DNA of 64,000 bases, from positions 69,326-133,325 of the forward strand of contig CALVHN010000002.1 of the NCBI GenBank assembly GCA_944327845.1, read 5' to 3'. Position 1 is the first letter of the stretch. Each line of letters begins with the position of its first letter. Below, piece by piece: positions 20,728 through 28,780 of the stretch. Below the pieces are notes generated by a model. The model searched no databases. It saw only the letters and a program-made list of their open reading frames with translations, and was not told where the DNA came from. Source of the DNA: an uncultured Bacilli bacterium. Its GTDB lineage: Bacteria > Bacillota_I > Bacilli_A > RFN20 > CAG-826. The translations under genes and the position numbers were made by a program.

Positions 20728-20804
20728 GCAGCATTGGAGAAGTGGCTTAACTCATTGCCCTCTCAAGGCAACATTCACGGGTTCGAATCCCGTATGCTGT
20801 ACCA
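20728..20804 (+). tRNA. tRNA-Glu(CTC)
   Basis: 77 bases including encoded CCA. Acceptor arms are GCAGCAT and ATGCTGT. The anticodon stem is TTGCC/GGCAA around the loop CTCTCAA (anticodon CTC at 20762-20764). The T-arm is ACGGG-TTCGAAT-CCCGT. There is no long variable arm. CTC reads the minor GAG codon; a TTC isoacceptor must exist elsewhere. A TACAAT box lies 9 bases upstream. Accessory DNA begins right after it. Confidence 0.9.
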
Positions 20805-20837
20805 ATTTTTAGTTGACATTTATATTGATTAAAAAAA

Positions 20838-20958
20838 TATAAACCATTACTTACATTAGTTGAATCTATGCTAATAAAAGTAGCGTTTTTTTATACTTTG
20901 TTGAACTTTTAAAAGTGCTAGAGCGGACTTTGAAATGTAAATGTAAATATTTTACATC
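20838..20958. repeat. repeat A, copy 1 (imperfect direct repeat with 22776-22903)
   Basis: About 120-130 bases that recur at 22776-22903 with roughly 85% identity by eye. The best-kept part is ACTTACATTAGTTGAATCTA, then AAAAGTAG, and the palindrome ACTTTTAAAAGT that is identical in both. Copy 1 starts about 34 bases after tRNA-Glu. No reading frame is visible in it. The whole gap 20805-21365 holds only this repeat and the palindrome before the ATPase gene. Confidence 0.7.
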
Positions 20959-21298
20959 ACGCTTAAATTCAGTTCCATTTTTTGATAAAGTTAGAAAAGT
21001 TCGTAAAACTTCGTAATTTGCTTAAATTCGACCGTAAACTTTATTTAAAGATTTTTAATTATTTCATCTAAATATGGAAGTAACGTAGCAATTTTAGTTA
21101 TTTATAAGATGGTATAACCAGATATATCGGTTAAAGGTCTAATAATTATTTAAATAAAGTAACAGTAAACATTTTTGAAGATTTTTATTAATGCGGTAGA
21201 ATTAAAACCTATTAATTGATTTAAACTGATCACTTCTACATAAAACAAAATAATTGCGCTGTCTAATTATTATAATGATTAAGTGATAATAGTATCAA

Positions 21299-21341
21299 AC
21301 TGCGCAAAAATATTTATTTTTTAAAAAGTGCGCAGTATAAT
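21299..21341 (+). promoter_or_regulatory. palindromic operator-like site at the promoter of the first DUF4143 gene
   Basis: ACTGCGCA (21299-21306) and TGCGCAGT (21329-21336) are perfect 8-bp arms 22 bases apart, the only GC-rich words in this region. The second arm runs straight into TATAAT (21336-21341), 24 bases before the ATG, so the palindrome spans the expected -35 to -10 region. A half-site-like TGCGCTGT lies upstream near 21255. It could be an operator or an RNA hairpin. Confidence 0.55.
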
Positions 21342-21365
21342 ATTATTGTAATAAGTGGGGTATTT

Positions 21366-22547
21366 ATGATAATACGTGAAAAATATTTAAAACAAATAAG
21401 ACCTTTTTATGACAGTGACTTAGTCAAAATAATAACCGGAATAAGAAGATGTGGTAAATCTGTTATTCTGAAAACTATATTTGACGAACTGAATCACATC
21501 ACTTCAAATATAATATATTTAGATTTCGAAGACGCTTCCGATTTAAAAAAAGCAAATTCAGCTGATTTATTGTTAAACTATATAGAGCAAAATAAAAAAG
21601 ATGAAAAATGCTATATATTTTTAGATGAAATCCAAAATGTAAAAGATTGGGCGATTGCTGTAAGAACTCTTAGACTTCATAATAACTCTGTATTTATCTC
21701 TGGCTCCAATTCAAAGTTATTATCTAAAGAGTTTGCTACCGAATTATCCGGTAGATATATTTCTTTTAGGATTAGACCTTTTGTTTATAAAGAAATTGTT
21801 GAATATTCAAATCAAATCGGAAGGAATTTTAATATTACAGATTATTTAATATGGGGAGGTTTTCCAAAAAGATTTGATATGAAAAACGATGAGTCAACAA
21901 TTAGGTATTTAAAAGACTTAGAAGACACAATTGTTATAAAAGATTTAATAAAAAGGTATAAAATTAAGAAACCTGATTTATTTAATAAGTTCATTAATTT
22001 TGTTTTAAGAAATAATTCTAGAATAATGTCAGCAAGATCGATTCATAAATACCTAGCTGGCCAAGGCATTGAGTGTTCATCAAATACAATATTAGGTTAT
22101 ATGCATTACCTTAAAGAGGCTTATGTTATTGATGAAGTGCCACAATACTCTACAAAAGTTAAAAGAGAATTAAATTTTAATCATAAATTATATAATTCAG
22201 ATGTATCATTTAATTCTTTAAAAGTTGATAATAACAGATATGATTTCGATCATAATTTAGAAAATATTGTATATAATGAACTTTTATATATGGGATATGA
22301 TTTAAAGATGTTTGATAATAAAGGAAAAGAAATAGATTTTATTGCGACTAAAAATGGTAAAACATATTTAGTACAAGTTGCTTATAGTGTTGTTGATGAA
22401 AAAGCTTATAAAAGGGAATTTAGTGCATTTTCTGATTTAGATAATAGCAATCAAAAAATATTAATAACTAATGATACAATAGATTATTCAACATCTACGG
22501 TACGTCATATTAGACTTGAAGATTTCCTGTTGATGGATGAATTATAA
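21366..22547 (+). CDS. AAA_14/DUF4143 ATPase, first copy
   Basis: A 393-residue protein of the AAA_14-DUF4143 family. Walker A is GIRRCGKS (25-32), Walker B YIFLDEIQN (83-91), and sensor-type FISGSNSKLLS follows near 117. A winged-helix-like middle follows. The C-terminal domain looks like a degenerate PD-(D/E)XK nuclease fold: E-N-I-V-Y-N-E near 299, KEIDFIA near 322, and VQVAY near 335, where Gln replaces the usual catalytic Lys-side residue. The family is widespread and often mobile; its function is not settled. Ribosome site GTGGGG. It is bracketed by repeat A copies and preceded by a palindrome. Confidence 0.88.
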   Translation: MIIREKYLKQIRPFYDSDLVKIITGIRRCGKSVILKTIFDELNHITSNIIYLDFEDASDLKKANSADLLLNYIEQNKKDEKCYIFLDEIQNVKDWAIAVRTLRLHNNSVFISGSNSKLLSKEFATELSGRYISFRIRPFVYKEIVEYSNQIGRNFNITDYLIWGGFPKRFDMKNDESTIRYLKDLEDTIVIKDLIKRYKIKKPDLFNKFINFVLRNNSRIMSARSIHKYLAGQGIECSSNTILGYMHYLKEAYVIDEVPQYSTKVKRELNFNHKLYNSDVSFNSLKVDNNRYDFDHNLENIVYNELLYMGYDLKMFDNKGKEIDFIATKNGKTYLVQVAYSVVDEKAYKREFSAFSDLDNSNQKILITNDTIDYSTSTVRHIRLEDFLLMDEL

Positions 22548-22775
22548 TAATTCATATTAAAACAAAAAATATCATCCTAAATGTCTAACACAATCCTAAA
22601 AAAACATCTCATTAATGTAGATATATATGAATTAAATGAGATAGAACTTATTAAATGCAATAACTAATGATGCAGTTCATTAATTGAATTCATTACTTGC
22701 CACTTCAAAGGTATCTATTATAAAAAACTGTATGTAGGCAGATTAGTTTACTTTTAAGTTAATTAAAAAAAAGAT
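22548..22775. other. non-coding stretch between the two ATPase modules
   Basis: 228 AT-rich bases with many stops in all frames. The only structure I see is a loose inverted repeat, CTCATTAAT...ATTAAATGAG, near 22608-22642. With repeat A copy 2 and the following 200 bases this gives a 639-base gap before the next gene. Confidence 0.4.
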
Positions 22776-22903
22776 TATATAAATCATTACTTACATTAGT
22801 TGAATCTATACTGATAAAAGTAGAGGTTTTTATAGTTTATTGAACTTTTAAAAGTACTAGTGGGACTTTGAAATTTAATTGTAAATATAAATATTTTACA
22901 CCA
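22776..22903. repeat. repeat A, copy 2
   Basis: Second copy of the element at 20838-20958, with a few substitutions and short indels. It lies about 280 bases before the second DUF4143 gene, while copy 1 lies about 410 bases before the first. The spacing fits duplication of a unit made of repeat A plus an ATPase gene. Confidence 0.7.
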
Positions 22904-23110
22904 TGTGCTTATGAGTATTTTTACAAAATTATTTACACTATTAAATGCATATGTTTTCTAGCAAATCATTAAGAAAGGCATCGCTTATTTAAAAAGTAAG
23001 ATTTCTGAAAGCATTAATACTCAATCTTTTCTTTTATTATTTGCTTCATTGCTCAAGTAATTTACTAAACATGTTCTTATGTAATAAATTACTCATTAAT
23101 CATTTAAATT

Positions 23111-23153
23111 AGTGTTACAAACTGAAAATAATTTTAACTTTGTAACACATTTT
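23111..23153. repeat. repeat B, copy 1, with palindrome before the second ATPase gene
   Basis: A 43-base element repeated at 24409-24451 with one mismatch. It is itself palindromic: GTGTTACAAA (23112-23121), 17 bases, TTTGTAACAC (23139-23148). A TATAAT at 23166-23171 puts the right arm over the expected -35 position, so an operator role for the gene starting at 23187 is plausible. The short distance to the ATG leaves a leader of about 9 bases with no ribosome site. Confidence 0.7.
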
Positions 23154-23186
23154 CGATATATTTGATATAATTAAAACAGATAGATT

Positions 23187-24410
23187 ATGTATATTAAAAG
23201 AGAATATTATTTAGAAACAATTAGAAGATATTACGACTCAAACTTAATTAAAGTACTTACCGGAGTAAGGAGAAGTGGCAAAAGTGTTCTACTTTCACAG
23301 ATTAGAGACGAGATACTCTATCTTGATAAAGCAAACCAGGATCACATTATTTATATTAATTTAGAGGATTTTAAATTTGCATCTTTAAAAAATGCTAATA
23401 AATTAAATGCATACATAAATAAGCTCATTAAAGATGACAAAAAGTATTTTATATTCATTGATGAAATTCAACATGTTAACCAATTTGAAAGAATTTTGGC
23501 TTCTTTAAAAGCTACAAGAAATGTTTCCTTATTCATAACAGGAAGCAATTCCAATTTGCTTTCAGGCAAACTTGCCACGCTTTTAGTTGGAAGATGTGTC
23601 GAATTTAGAATAATGCCTTTTTCTTATGCAGAATTTATAAAATTTTATCAGGTAAATAATTTATCTTTACCCGAAGAACCATTAGTTAATTATTTGCGAT
23701 ATGGAGGGATGCCTCAAAGATTTGATTATAGTAATGAAGAGGATATAAAAAGATATTTAAAATCAATTTTTTATGGAATCATAGACAAAGATATTTGTAA
23801 TCAAAAATCGAAAATTGATCGCGATAATTTCATAACAATAGCAACATATATTATTTCAAATGTAACTAAGGAATTTTCTTCTGAAAGTATTGTAAATTTT
23901 TTTAATAAAAATAACGATAGCGAAATATATCGAATTACTATAAGCAGGTATTTAAAAAAGCTTGAAGAAGCATGCATCCTTAGTAGAGTAAAACAATATA
24001 ATGTTTCTTCAAAAAGGATTTTAAAGAAAAATGAAAAACAATTCGTTTGTGATAATGGTTTCATTTTAGCGTGTTCACAAACAAATCATCTTCTTGCTTC
24101 ACATCTTTTAGAAAATGTAATTTATAACGAATTGGTTTTGAGAGATTATGATGTAAAAATCGGTAAAACATATAAAGGGGAAATTGACTTTGTTGCAATG
24201 AAGGATGGTAAGAAGTGCTTTATGCAAGTGGCTTATTTGTTGTCTAGCGAAGAAGTAATTGAAAGAGAATTCGGTGCCTATAAATCGGTAAAAGATTATG
24301 CGCCAAAATACGTATTAAGTCTTGATAAATTTGATATGTCTGCTGACGGTATCATCCATTTAAACATTGAGGATTGGCTTCTTCATAAAAAGGATTTGAT
24401 GTTGTTTTAG
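23187..24410 (+). CDS. AAA_14/DUF4143 ATPase, second copy
   Basis: A 407-residue relative of the ATPase at 21366. Walker A is GVRRSGKS (26-33), Walker B YFIFIDEIQ near 89-97, sensor FITGSNSNLLSG near 125. The C-terminal half has ENVIYNELV, KGEIDFVAMKDG and MQVAY, the same altered nuclease-like motif with Gln. It starts with the matching MYIKREYYLETIRRYYDS. It is framed exactly by two copies of repeat B, the second overlapping its stop codon. Sequence similarity to the first copy is moderate, so the duplication is old or the copies arrived separately. Confidence 0.87.
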   Translation: MYIKREYYLETIRRYYDSNLIKVLTGVRRSGKSVLLSQIRDEILYLDKANQDHIIYINLEDFKFASLKNANKLNAYINKLIKDDKKYFIFIDEIQHVNQFERILASLKATRNVSLFITGSNSNLLSGKLATLLVGRCVEFRIMPFSYAEFIKFYQVNNLSLPEEPLVNYLRYGGMPQRFDYSNEEDIKRYLKSIFYGIIDKDICNQKSKIDRDNFITIATYIISNVTKEFSSESIVNFFNKNNDSEIYRITISRYLKKLEEACILSRVKQYNVSSKRILKKNEKQFVCDNGFILACSQTNHLLASHLLENVIYNELVLRDYDVKIGKTYKGEIDFVAMKDGKKCFMQVAYLLSSEEVIEREFGAYKSVKDYAPKYVLSLDKFDMSADGIIHLNIEDWLLHKKDLMLF

Positions 24411-24451
24411 TGTTACAAACTGAAAATAATCTTAACTTTGTAACACATTTT
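24409..24451. repeat. repeat B, copy 2
   Basis: Same 43-base palindromic element as at 23111-23153, with arms GTGTTACAAA (24410-24419) and TTTGTAACAC (24437-24446) and the same 17-base spacing. It overlaps the TAG of the second ATPase and ends 27 bases before the next ATG, so it sits in the same promoter position relative to the gene at 24479. Confidence 0.7.
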
Positions 24452-24478
24452 GAAAACTAATTTATTGATACATTTGAA

Positions 24479-24900
24479 ATGACTAAATATATGGAACACT
24501 TATTTAGCAAGCAAATTTCAGACTTTATTCAATTATCTAAGTCAGCAGTAAGAATTTTATTTGATGTAGAAGTAAATGAAGAATTATTTGATGAAAGTAA
24601 GTATCCATTTTTAGGCAAAGATGGTAAATGTACTCCTGCTTGTTTCCTACTGACAGGTATTGAAAGAATGGCAAATGATTTTTTGAGATTTCCTGTTCGA
24701 TATAAAATTAATTTGGAAAAATTGAAAAAGACAATGAAGAATTCTTAACTGGAGCAAATCTATTAGAAACTGCATATGACAAACTGCAACAATTAAATGA
24801 AAAAACTAAATCTTTTAATAAAGTGGGTGATTCCTTTAAAAAGATAATCGTTGTTGCCAAAACTATAAAAGAAGAAGAGATAAAAAAGAGTATTTACTAA
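24479..24900 (+). pseudogene. unknown small protein gene broken by a one-base frameshift
   Basis: The frame from ATG 24479 codes 89 residues and stops at TAA 24746. Reading on in the -1 frame gives a further good coding stretch (NEEFLTGANLLETAYDKL...) to a TAA at 24900. Restoring one A in the A5 run at 24717-24721 joins both into a 140-residue protein (junction INLEKIEKDNEEF). The N-terminal half includes YPFLGKDGKCTPACFLLTG. I do not recognise a family. It follows repeat B, so it may belong to the ATPase module. It has no ribosome site. Confidence 0.6.
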
Positions 24901-25028
24901 TTAGTTTAATAAACTTTTATTAAATAAAAATAGCCCTGAACTTTAAACTATAACAATGATATTTAAATTAAGTAAAAGTTTTCTATGATTAATTTAAAAT
25001 CATTATTTAATATCAAACTTAGTTTTAA

Positions 25029-26141
25029 TTATTCATTAAAAATTGTTAAATATAATTCAGTTTCTTGAGGTGTGACTCCAGCATGATTTCCATTAAATTC
25101 ACCTGGTAAAGGCCCTGTTCCGTCATTAATTGATAAATTTTTTGTTCCAAGGAGAAAATAATTTCCGAAAAAAGTTTCTACATCTTTTAAAGGAGTACCA
25201 TATCCAAATGTATGTTCTTTAATAAGTTCTTTAGAAGTTTTTAAAATAAAATATTCTTTTAAATTTTTATTATAATATTCAATAAATTTATTTTCATCTT
25301 TAACAAAGAAAGAGCAAAAACGAGGTTCTATTGTGCAAAAAGGTTTTTCTAAAGTATTTAAAAATTCTTGATTATCATTATAAAACCATTGATCTATATC
25401 AACCATTCCATGATCGGCAATTAATAAAAATAGAACATCCTTATTTTTATTAACAAGTTTTTCTAATTCATCATTTAGAATAACTAAAACATCTTTTACT
25501 TTTTGATCGTCTGTTCCAAATTCATGCATATGATGGTCAGGTTCAGTGCAATAACTATAAATAAAGTCAAATTTCTTTAAAAGTTTATCGGTTTCATTAA
25601 AATAATTAATTAAATTTTCTTTAGTAGATAATTTTTCATTATAAATTTGAAATGATTGGATATATGAAGCAATATTTTTATTATTTGTTTTATTAATAAT
25701 TTCCCAAATATATTCAATAGGATGGCGTTTTTTTGCATCATCATAAATATTTTTAGTAAGTTTTGAACGAGAAGAAAAAACATCTAAGAAATCGTTGAAT
25801 TCTTGATAATATTGATTCCAACCAAGATAACCTGTTTCAATTGGATATTTAGCTGTAGTTAAAGCGGTGGTTGCACAAACAGTTGTTGCAGGAAAAGTAG
25901 AATTTAATTCTATATGTTGATGAGAATAAATAAAAGGCATTAAATTTTTATGCTTTTCAATAATATGTTTTCCACAAGCATCAAAAAGAATTAAACAAAT
26001 TTTCTTTTTGTCAGTTTTTTTAAGTATCTTATCTAGTGGAATAAATGTATCGTGAAATGGTTTAACATTAAAATGTTTTAATATTGAATTTCCTAAATTA
26101 ACTAATGTTGTTTTCTTTGGTAAGGTAAAAGTTTTTTTCAT
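25029..26141 (-). CDS. alkaline phosphatase/type I phosphodiesterase family enzyme
   Basis: A 370-residue metal-dependent hydrolase. The expected metal ligands are visible: Asp in LILFDACGK near 54, the nucleophile Thr in TFPATTVCATT near 86, EPDHHMHEFG near 200, IADHGMVD near 242 and His in GNHAGVTPQE near 354. This is the plan of nucleotide pyrophosphatase/phosphodiesterase enzymes. No signal peptide is visible, so it is probably cytoplasmic. The substrate (phosphoglycerol, nucleotide or other phosphodiester) cannot be read. It lies downstream of rpsD on the same strand but is separated by a strong terminator. Confidence 0.82.
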   Translation of the reverse strand: MKKTFTLPKKTTLVNLGNSILKHFNVKPFHDTFIPLDKILKKTDKKKICLILFDACGKHIIEKHKNLMPFIYSHQHIELNSTFPATTVCATTALTTAKYPIETGYLGWNQYYQEFNDFLDVFSSRSKLTKNIYDDAKKRHPIEYIWEIINKTNNKNIASYIQSFQIYNEKLSTKENLINYFNETDKLLKKFDFIYSYCTEPDHHMHEFGTDDQKVKDVLVILNDELEKLVNKNKDVLFLLIADHGMVDIDQWFYNDNQEFLNTLEKPFCTIEPRFCSFFVKDENKFIEYYNKNLKEYFILKTSKELIKEHTFGYGTPLKDVETFFGNYFLLGTKNLSINDGTGPLPGEFNGNHAGVTPQETELYLTIFNE

Positions 26142-26179
26142 AAATAAAAATATAAATTAAAAATAATATAAAGTAAATA

Positions 26180-26205
26180 AATAAAAACCTCCCAAGAGGG
26201 AGGCT
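26180..26205 (-). terminator. rho-independent terminator of rpsD
   Basis: On the minus strand CCTCCC, a 4-base loop and GGGAGG (26189-26204) are followed by TTTTTATTTATTT, just after the rpsD stop. It is GC-rich compared with its surroundings. Confidence 0.9.
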
Positions 26206-26209
26206 TAAA

Positions 26210-26812
26210 TTACAATAATCTGTTGTAGTATTCAACAATAAGTGATTCGTTGATATCTGATGAAAGCTCATTTCTTTCAGGAAGTCTAGTAAATGTTCCT
26301 TTGAAGTGTTCTTTATCAAGTTCAACATATTGTGCAGTAGTTGTTATACCTTCTAAGTTTTTCTTAACGATTTCTAAGCTTTGTGATTTTTCTTTTAATG
26401 AAATTACATCATTAACATTAACAAGGTAGCTAGGAATATCGATTTTCTTTCCATTAACTAAGACGTGTCCGTGATTTACAAGTTGTCTTGCTTGTCTACG
26501 AGTAGAAGCAAAGCCTAAACGATAAACAAGATTATCAAGTCTTGATTCAAGAAGTCTCATAAATGCAAGGCCGGTAACTTCATTTGATTTAGTAGCGATA
26601 ACGTATAATCTGCGGAATTGTCTTTCGTTAACGCCATAAGTTTCTCTTAATTTTTGTTTTTCAGCGAGTTGTTTTCCATATTCGCTTAATTTTTTCTTTT
26701 CATTTCCGTGTTGTCCTGGAGCATAGCTTCTTTTTCTAAGTTCTTTTCCGCTTTCAAGAACTGAGTAACCAAGACGACGGGATTTTTTCCATACTGGTCC
26801 AGTATATCTCAT
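26210..26812 (-). CDS. rpsD: 30S ribosomal protein S4
   Basis: A 200-residue ribosomal protein that nucleates 30S assembly. It begins [17 protein letters not shown] and carries the S4 RNA-binding domain ([20 protein letters not shown] near 91-110, then [13 protein letters not shown]), and is of normal length. The ribosome site AAGGAG is 8-9 bases before ATG. It is single-gene, with its own promoter and terminator. A leader of about 150 bases precedes it, in the place where Firmicute rpsD genes often carry an S4-binding control RNA. Confidence 0.97.
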   Translation of the reverse strand: MRYTGPVWKKSRRLGYSVLESGKELRKRSYAPGQHGNEKKKLSEYGKQLAEKQKLRETYGVNERQFRRLYVIATKSNEVTGLAFMRLLESRLDNLVYRLGFASTRRQARQLVNHGHVLVNGKKIDIPSYLVNVNDVISLKEKSQSLEIVKKNLEGITTTAQYVELDKEHFKGTFTRLPERNELSSDINESLIVEYYNRLL

Positions 26813-26966
26813 CTTTTCTCTCCTTTACTTATATTACTCTATTAAGCAAAGTTTAAATTCCTAACTTCGGATGAAATAAATTTGATTTCACTTTATAGCT
26901 AAGTTACTATCTTTCTAAGCGAATATTTCATCAGACAAGCAGTATTTAAACGCTACTAATGAGAGC
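26813..26966 (-). promoter_or_regulatory. rpsD 5' leader, possible S4 autoregulatory RNA
   Basis: About 150 bases of untranslated RNA between the promoter and the S4 ribosome site. It contains pairing segments such as TGAAATCAAATTTATTTCA and TTCGCTTAGAAAGATAG... I cannot fold it reliably, so the S4-leader label rests mainly on position and on the known habit of Firmicute rpsD genes. Confidence 0.4.
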
Positions 26967-26972
26967 TTTAAA

Positions 26973-27001
26973 AATATAGCGAAATATTACTTTAAAGTCA
27001 A
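26973..27001 (-). promoter_or_regulatory. rpsD promoter
   Basis: Minus-strand TTGACT (27001-26996), 17 bases, TATATT (26978-26973): near-consensus sigma-A spacing and boxes, about 160 bases upstream of the rpsD ATG. Confidence 0.8.
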
Positions 27002-27057
27002 TAATTTTATAGAATAAATAAAGTGTTTCTTATAAAATATTTACGAGGTATCAAAAA

Positions 27058-28776
27058 ATGAATTGTTTAATTAGCTTAGGACTTGTTCCAATTATTGCAA
27101 TATCTATTAGTGTTTTAGTTTTAATTATTTGTATTGTTATCTTAATAATCTTTATTAAAAAAAGAAAAGGTATAAAAAAACATTTTGAATTATTAAAACA
27201 AGATTATGAATATAAACATGCTTTATTAACTGGGCAAGATCTTCAATATATTCAAAGACTCGATGTTATTTCTCGAACTAATTTATTATATGGTGAGATT
27301 CATAGTAACTTTTTTAAGAGATTTAAAGAAATTCGTGATGTTCAAGATAGTGCAATTAATGATGTAATTAATCATTTAGGAGCTTTATTAGAGAACAAAA
27401 ATTATCATGAATATAAAGAGTATTATAAAGAAAATTCTTTAAAGATTGAAAAATATAAAGAAGCTGTTGAACAGCTTGATAGTGAATTAAATCAAATTAT
27501 TAAACCTGAAGAGGAATGTCGACAAAATATTTTAAATTTAAAGAATGAATTTAGAAGAGTTAAATCCTCTTTTAACTCAAAAGAAGAAGAATTAAGTTAT
27601 GTTGCAGATTCATTTAGAAAAGTATTTCAAGTAGTTGAAAATCAATTTTTAAAATTTGATGATTATTTAGAATCTGCTGATTATGATGAAGCAAATGCTT
27701 TACTTCCTAAAATTGAAAAAACCCTCGTAGATTTAATTGAAATCATTGCAAAACTCCCTTCTTTAATTGAAAAAACTAAAAAAGTTATTCCGGAAATGCT
27801 TGTAAAATTAGAAGTAAGATATAATACTTTAATAAGTAAAGATTTTCCTTTAGGTTATTTAAATTTTGATTATTTATTAGAGAAAATTAAGGATAGTTTA
27901 GTAGTAATCGATAATAAGATTCTTAATTTATCAATTGACAATGTTGAAGAAAATTTAACTTCAATTGAAAATCAAATAAATGATTTAAATCAAGTTTTTG
28001 ATGATGAAGAATTATCTAAAAAAGAATTTGATTCTCAATTTGAAACAGTAACAAATAAATTTTATGAATTAGAAAAAGATTTTATTAAAGTAACAAATAA
28101 TATTCATAAATTTAAAGTTTATTATTTTGTTGATGAAGCTCATGAGCAAGCTTTAGAAGATATTAAACTTGATTTAGATAAAGTATCAAAAGATAAAAGA
28201 ACATTAGAAAATTGCTTACACTCTTATGAACAAACACCTTATTCTATTTTAATTCAAAAAACAAAAGCTTTAGCTGATGGAACTGAAGATACATCAAAGA
28301 AATTTGAAGAGTTTAAAAAGTATCAAAATTCACTTAAAAATGATAGTGAATTAGCTTTTAAAAATATAAATGATATTTATAAGAAAATTAAACATTATGA
28401 AGCTCATTTAAGAAGTTTATATCAAGATGAAATTACTTTACGTTTCCAAGATGAAATTGAAAAAACATATGATTTAATGGATAAAATTAACAATTTAGCA
28501 CAAACTGTACCTATTGTTGTTAGTGAAATTAATGATTTAAATAATGAATTAAATCTTGTTACAAATAAATTATTTTCTCAACTTGATGAAATATTTAATT
28601 ATGAATTAAAAGCAAAAAACAATATTATTTTAATAAATCGTGATCGTAGTAAATTTTCAGATGTTAATACATTATTAAACCAAGCTGAAAACCAATATAA
28701 TGCTGGTGATTATAAAGAATCTTTTGAATTAACAGAAAATATTTTACTTAAATTGAAAGCTAAAGCAGGTAAATAA
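27058..28776 (+). CDS. ezrA: septation ring regulator EzrA
   Basis: A 572-residue protein with one N-terminal transmembrane helix (about 8-33, followed by KKRKG) and a long cytoplasmic coiled-coil region rich in Glu, Lys and Leu. This is the EzrA plan; length and position are also right. EzrA restrains and positions FtsZ rings in Firmicutes. Its neighbours rpsD, nifS and thiI are the conserved EzrA context. Ribosome site ACGAGG. It stops 4 bases before nifS, so ezrA-nifS-thiI is one operon. Confidence 0.88.
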   Translation: MNCLISLGLVPIIAISISVLVLIICIVILIIFIKKRKGIKKHFELLKQDYEYKHALLTGQDLQYIQRLDVISRTNLLYGEIHSNFFKRFKEIRDVQDSAINDVINHLGALLENKNYHEYKEYYKENSLKIEKYKEAVEQLDSELNQIIKPEEECRQNILNLKNEFRRVKSSFNSKEEELSYVADSFRKVFQVVENQFLKFDDYLESADYDEANALLPKIEKTLVDLIEIIAKLPSLIEKTKKVIPEMLVKLEVRYNTLISKDFPLGYLNFDYLLEKIKDSLVVIDNKILNLSIDNVEENLTSIENQINDLNQVFDDEELSKKEFDSQFETVTNKFYELEKDFIKVTNNIHKFKVYYFVDEAHEQALEDIKLDLDKVSKDKRTLENCLHSYEQTPYSILIQKTKALADGTEDTSKKFEEFKKYQNSLKNDSELAFKNINDIYKKIKHYEAHLRSLYQDEITLRFQDEIEKTYDLMDKINNLAQTVPIVVSEINDLNNELNLVTNKLFSQLDEIFNYELKAKNNIILINRDRSKFSDVNTLLNQAENQYNAGDYKESFELTENILLKLKAKAGK

Positions 28777-28780
28777 ATTA

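Noticed and set aside
22900-23110. Short coding-like remnant before repeat B (segment near 22970-23060)
   Set aside because: About 30 codons only, with no start, no ribosome site and no recognisable motif; chance in AT-rich DNA is likely.
23801-24064. Antisense frame inside the second DUF4143 gene, and similar frames inside hsdM, nifS, pstC, the RDD genes and others
   Set aside because: They overlap clearly coding sequence on the other strand, lack start signals, and owe their length to the base composition of the real genes.
20805-24500. CRISPR-like array
   Set aside because: Repeats A and B occur only twice each, are 1.3-1.9 kb apart and enclose genes; there are no regular spacers and no cas genes.
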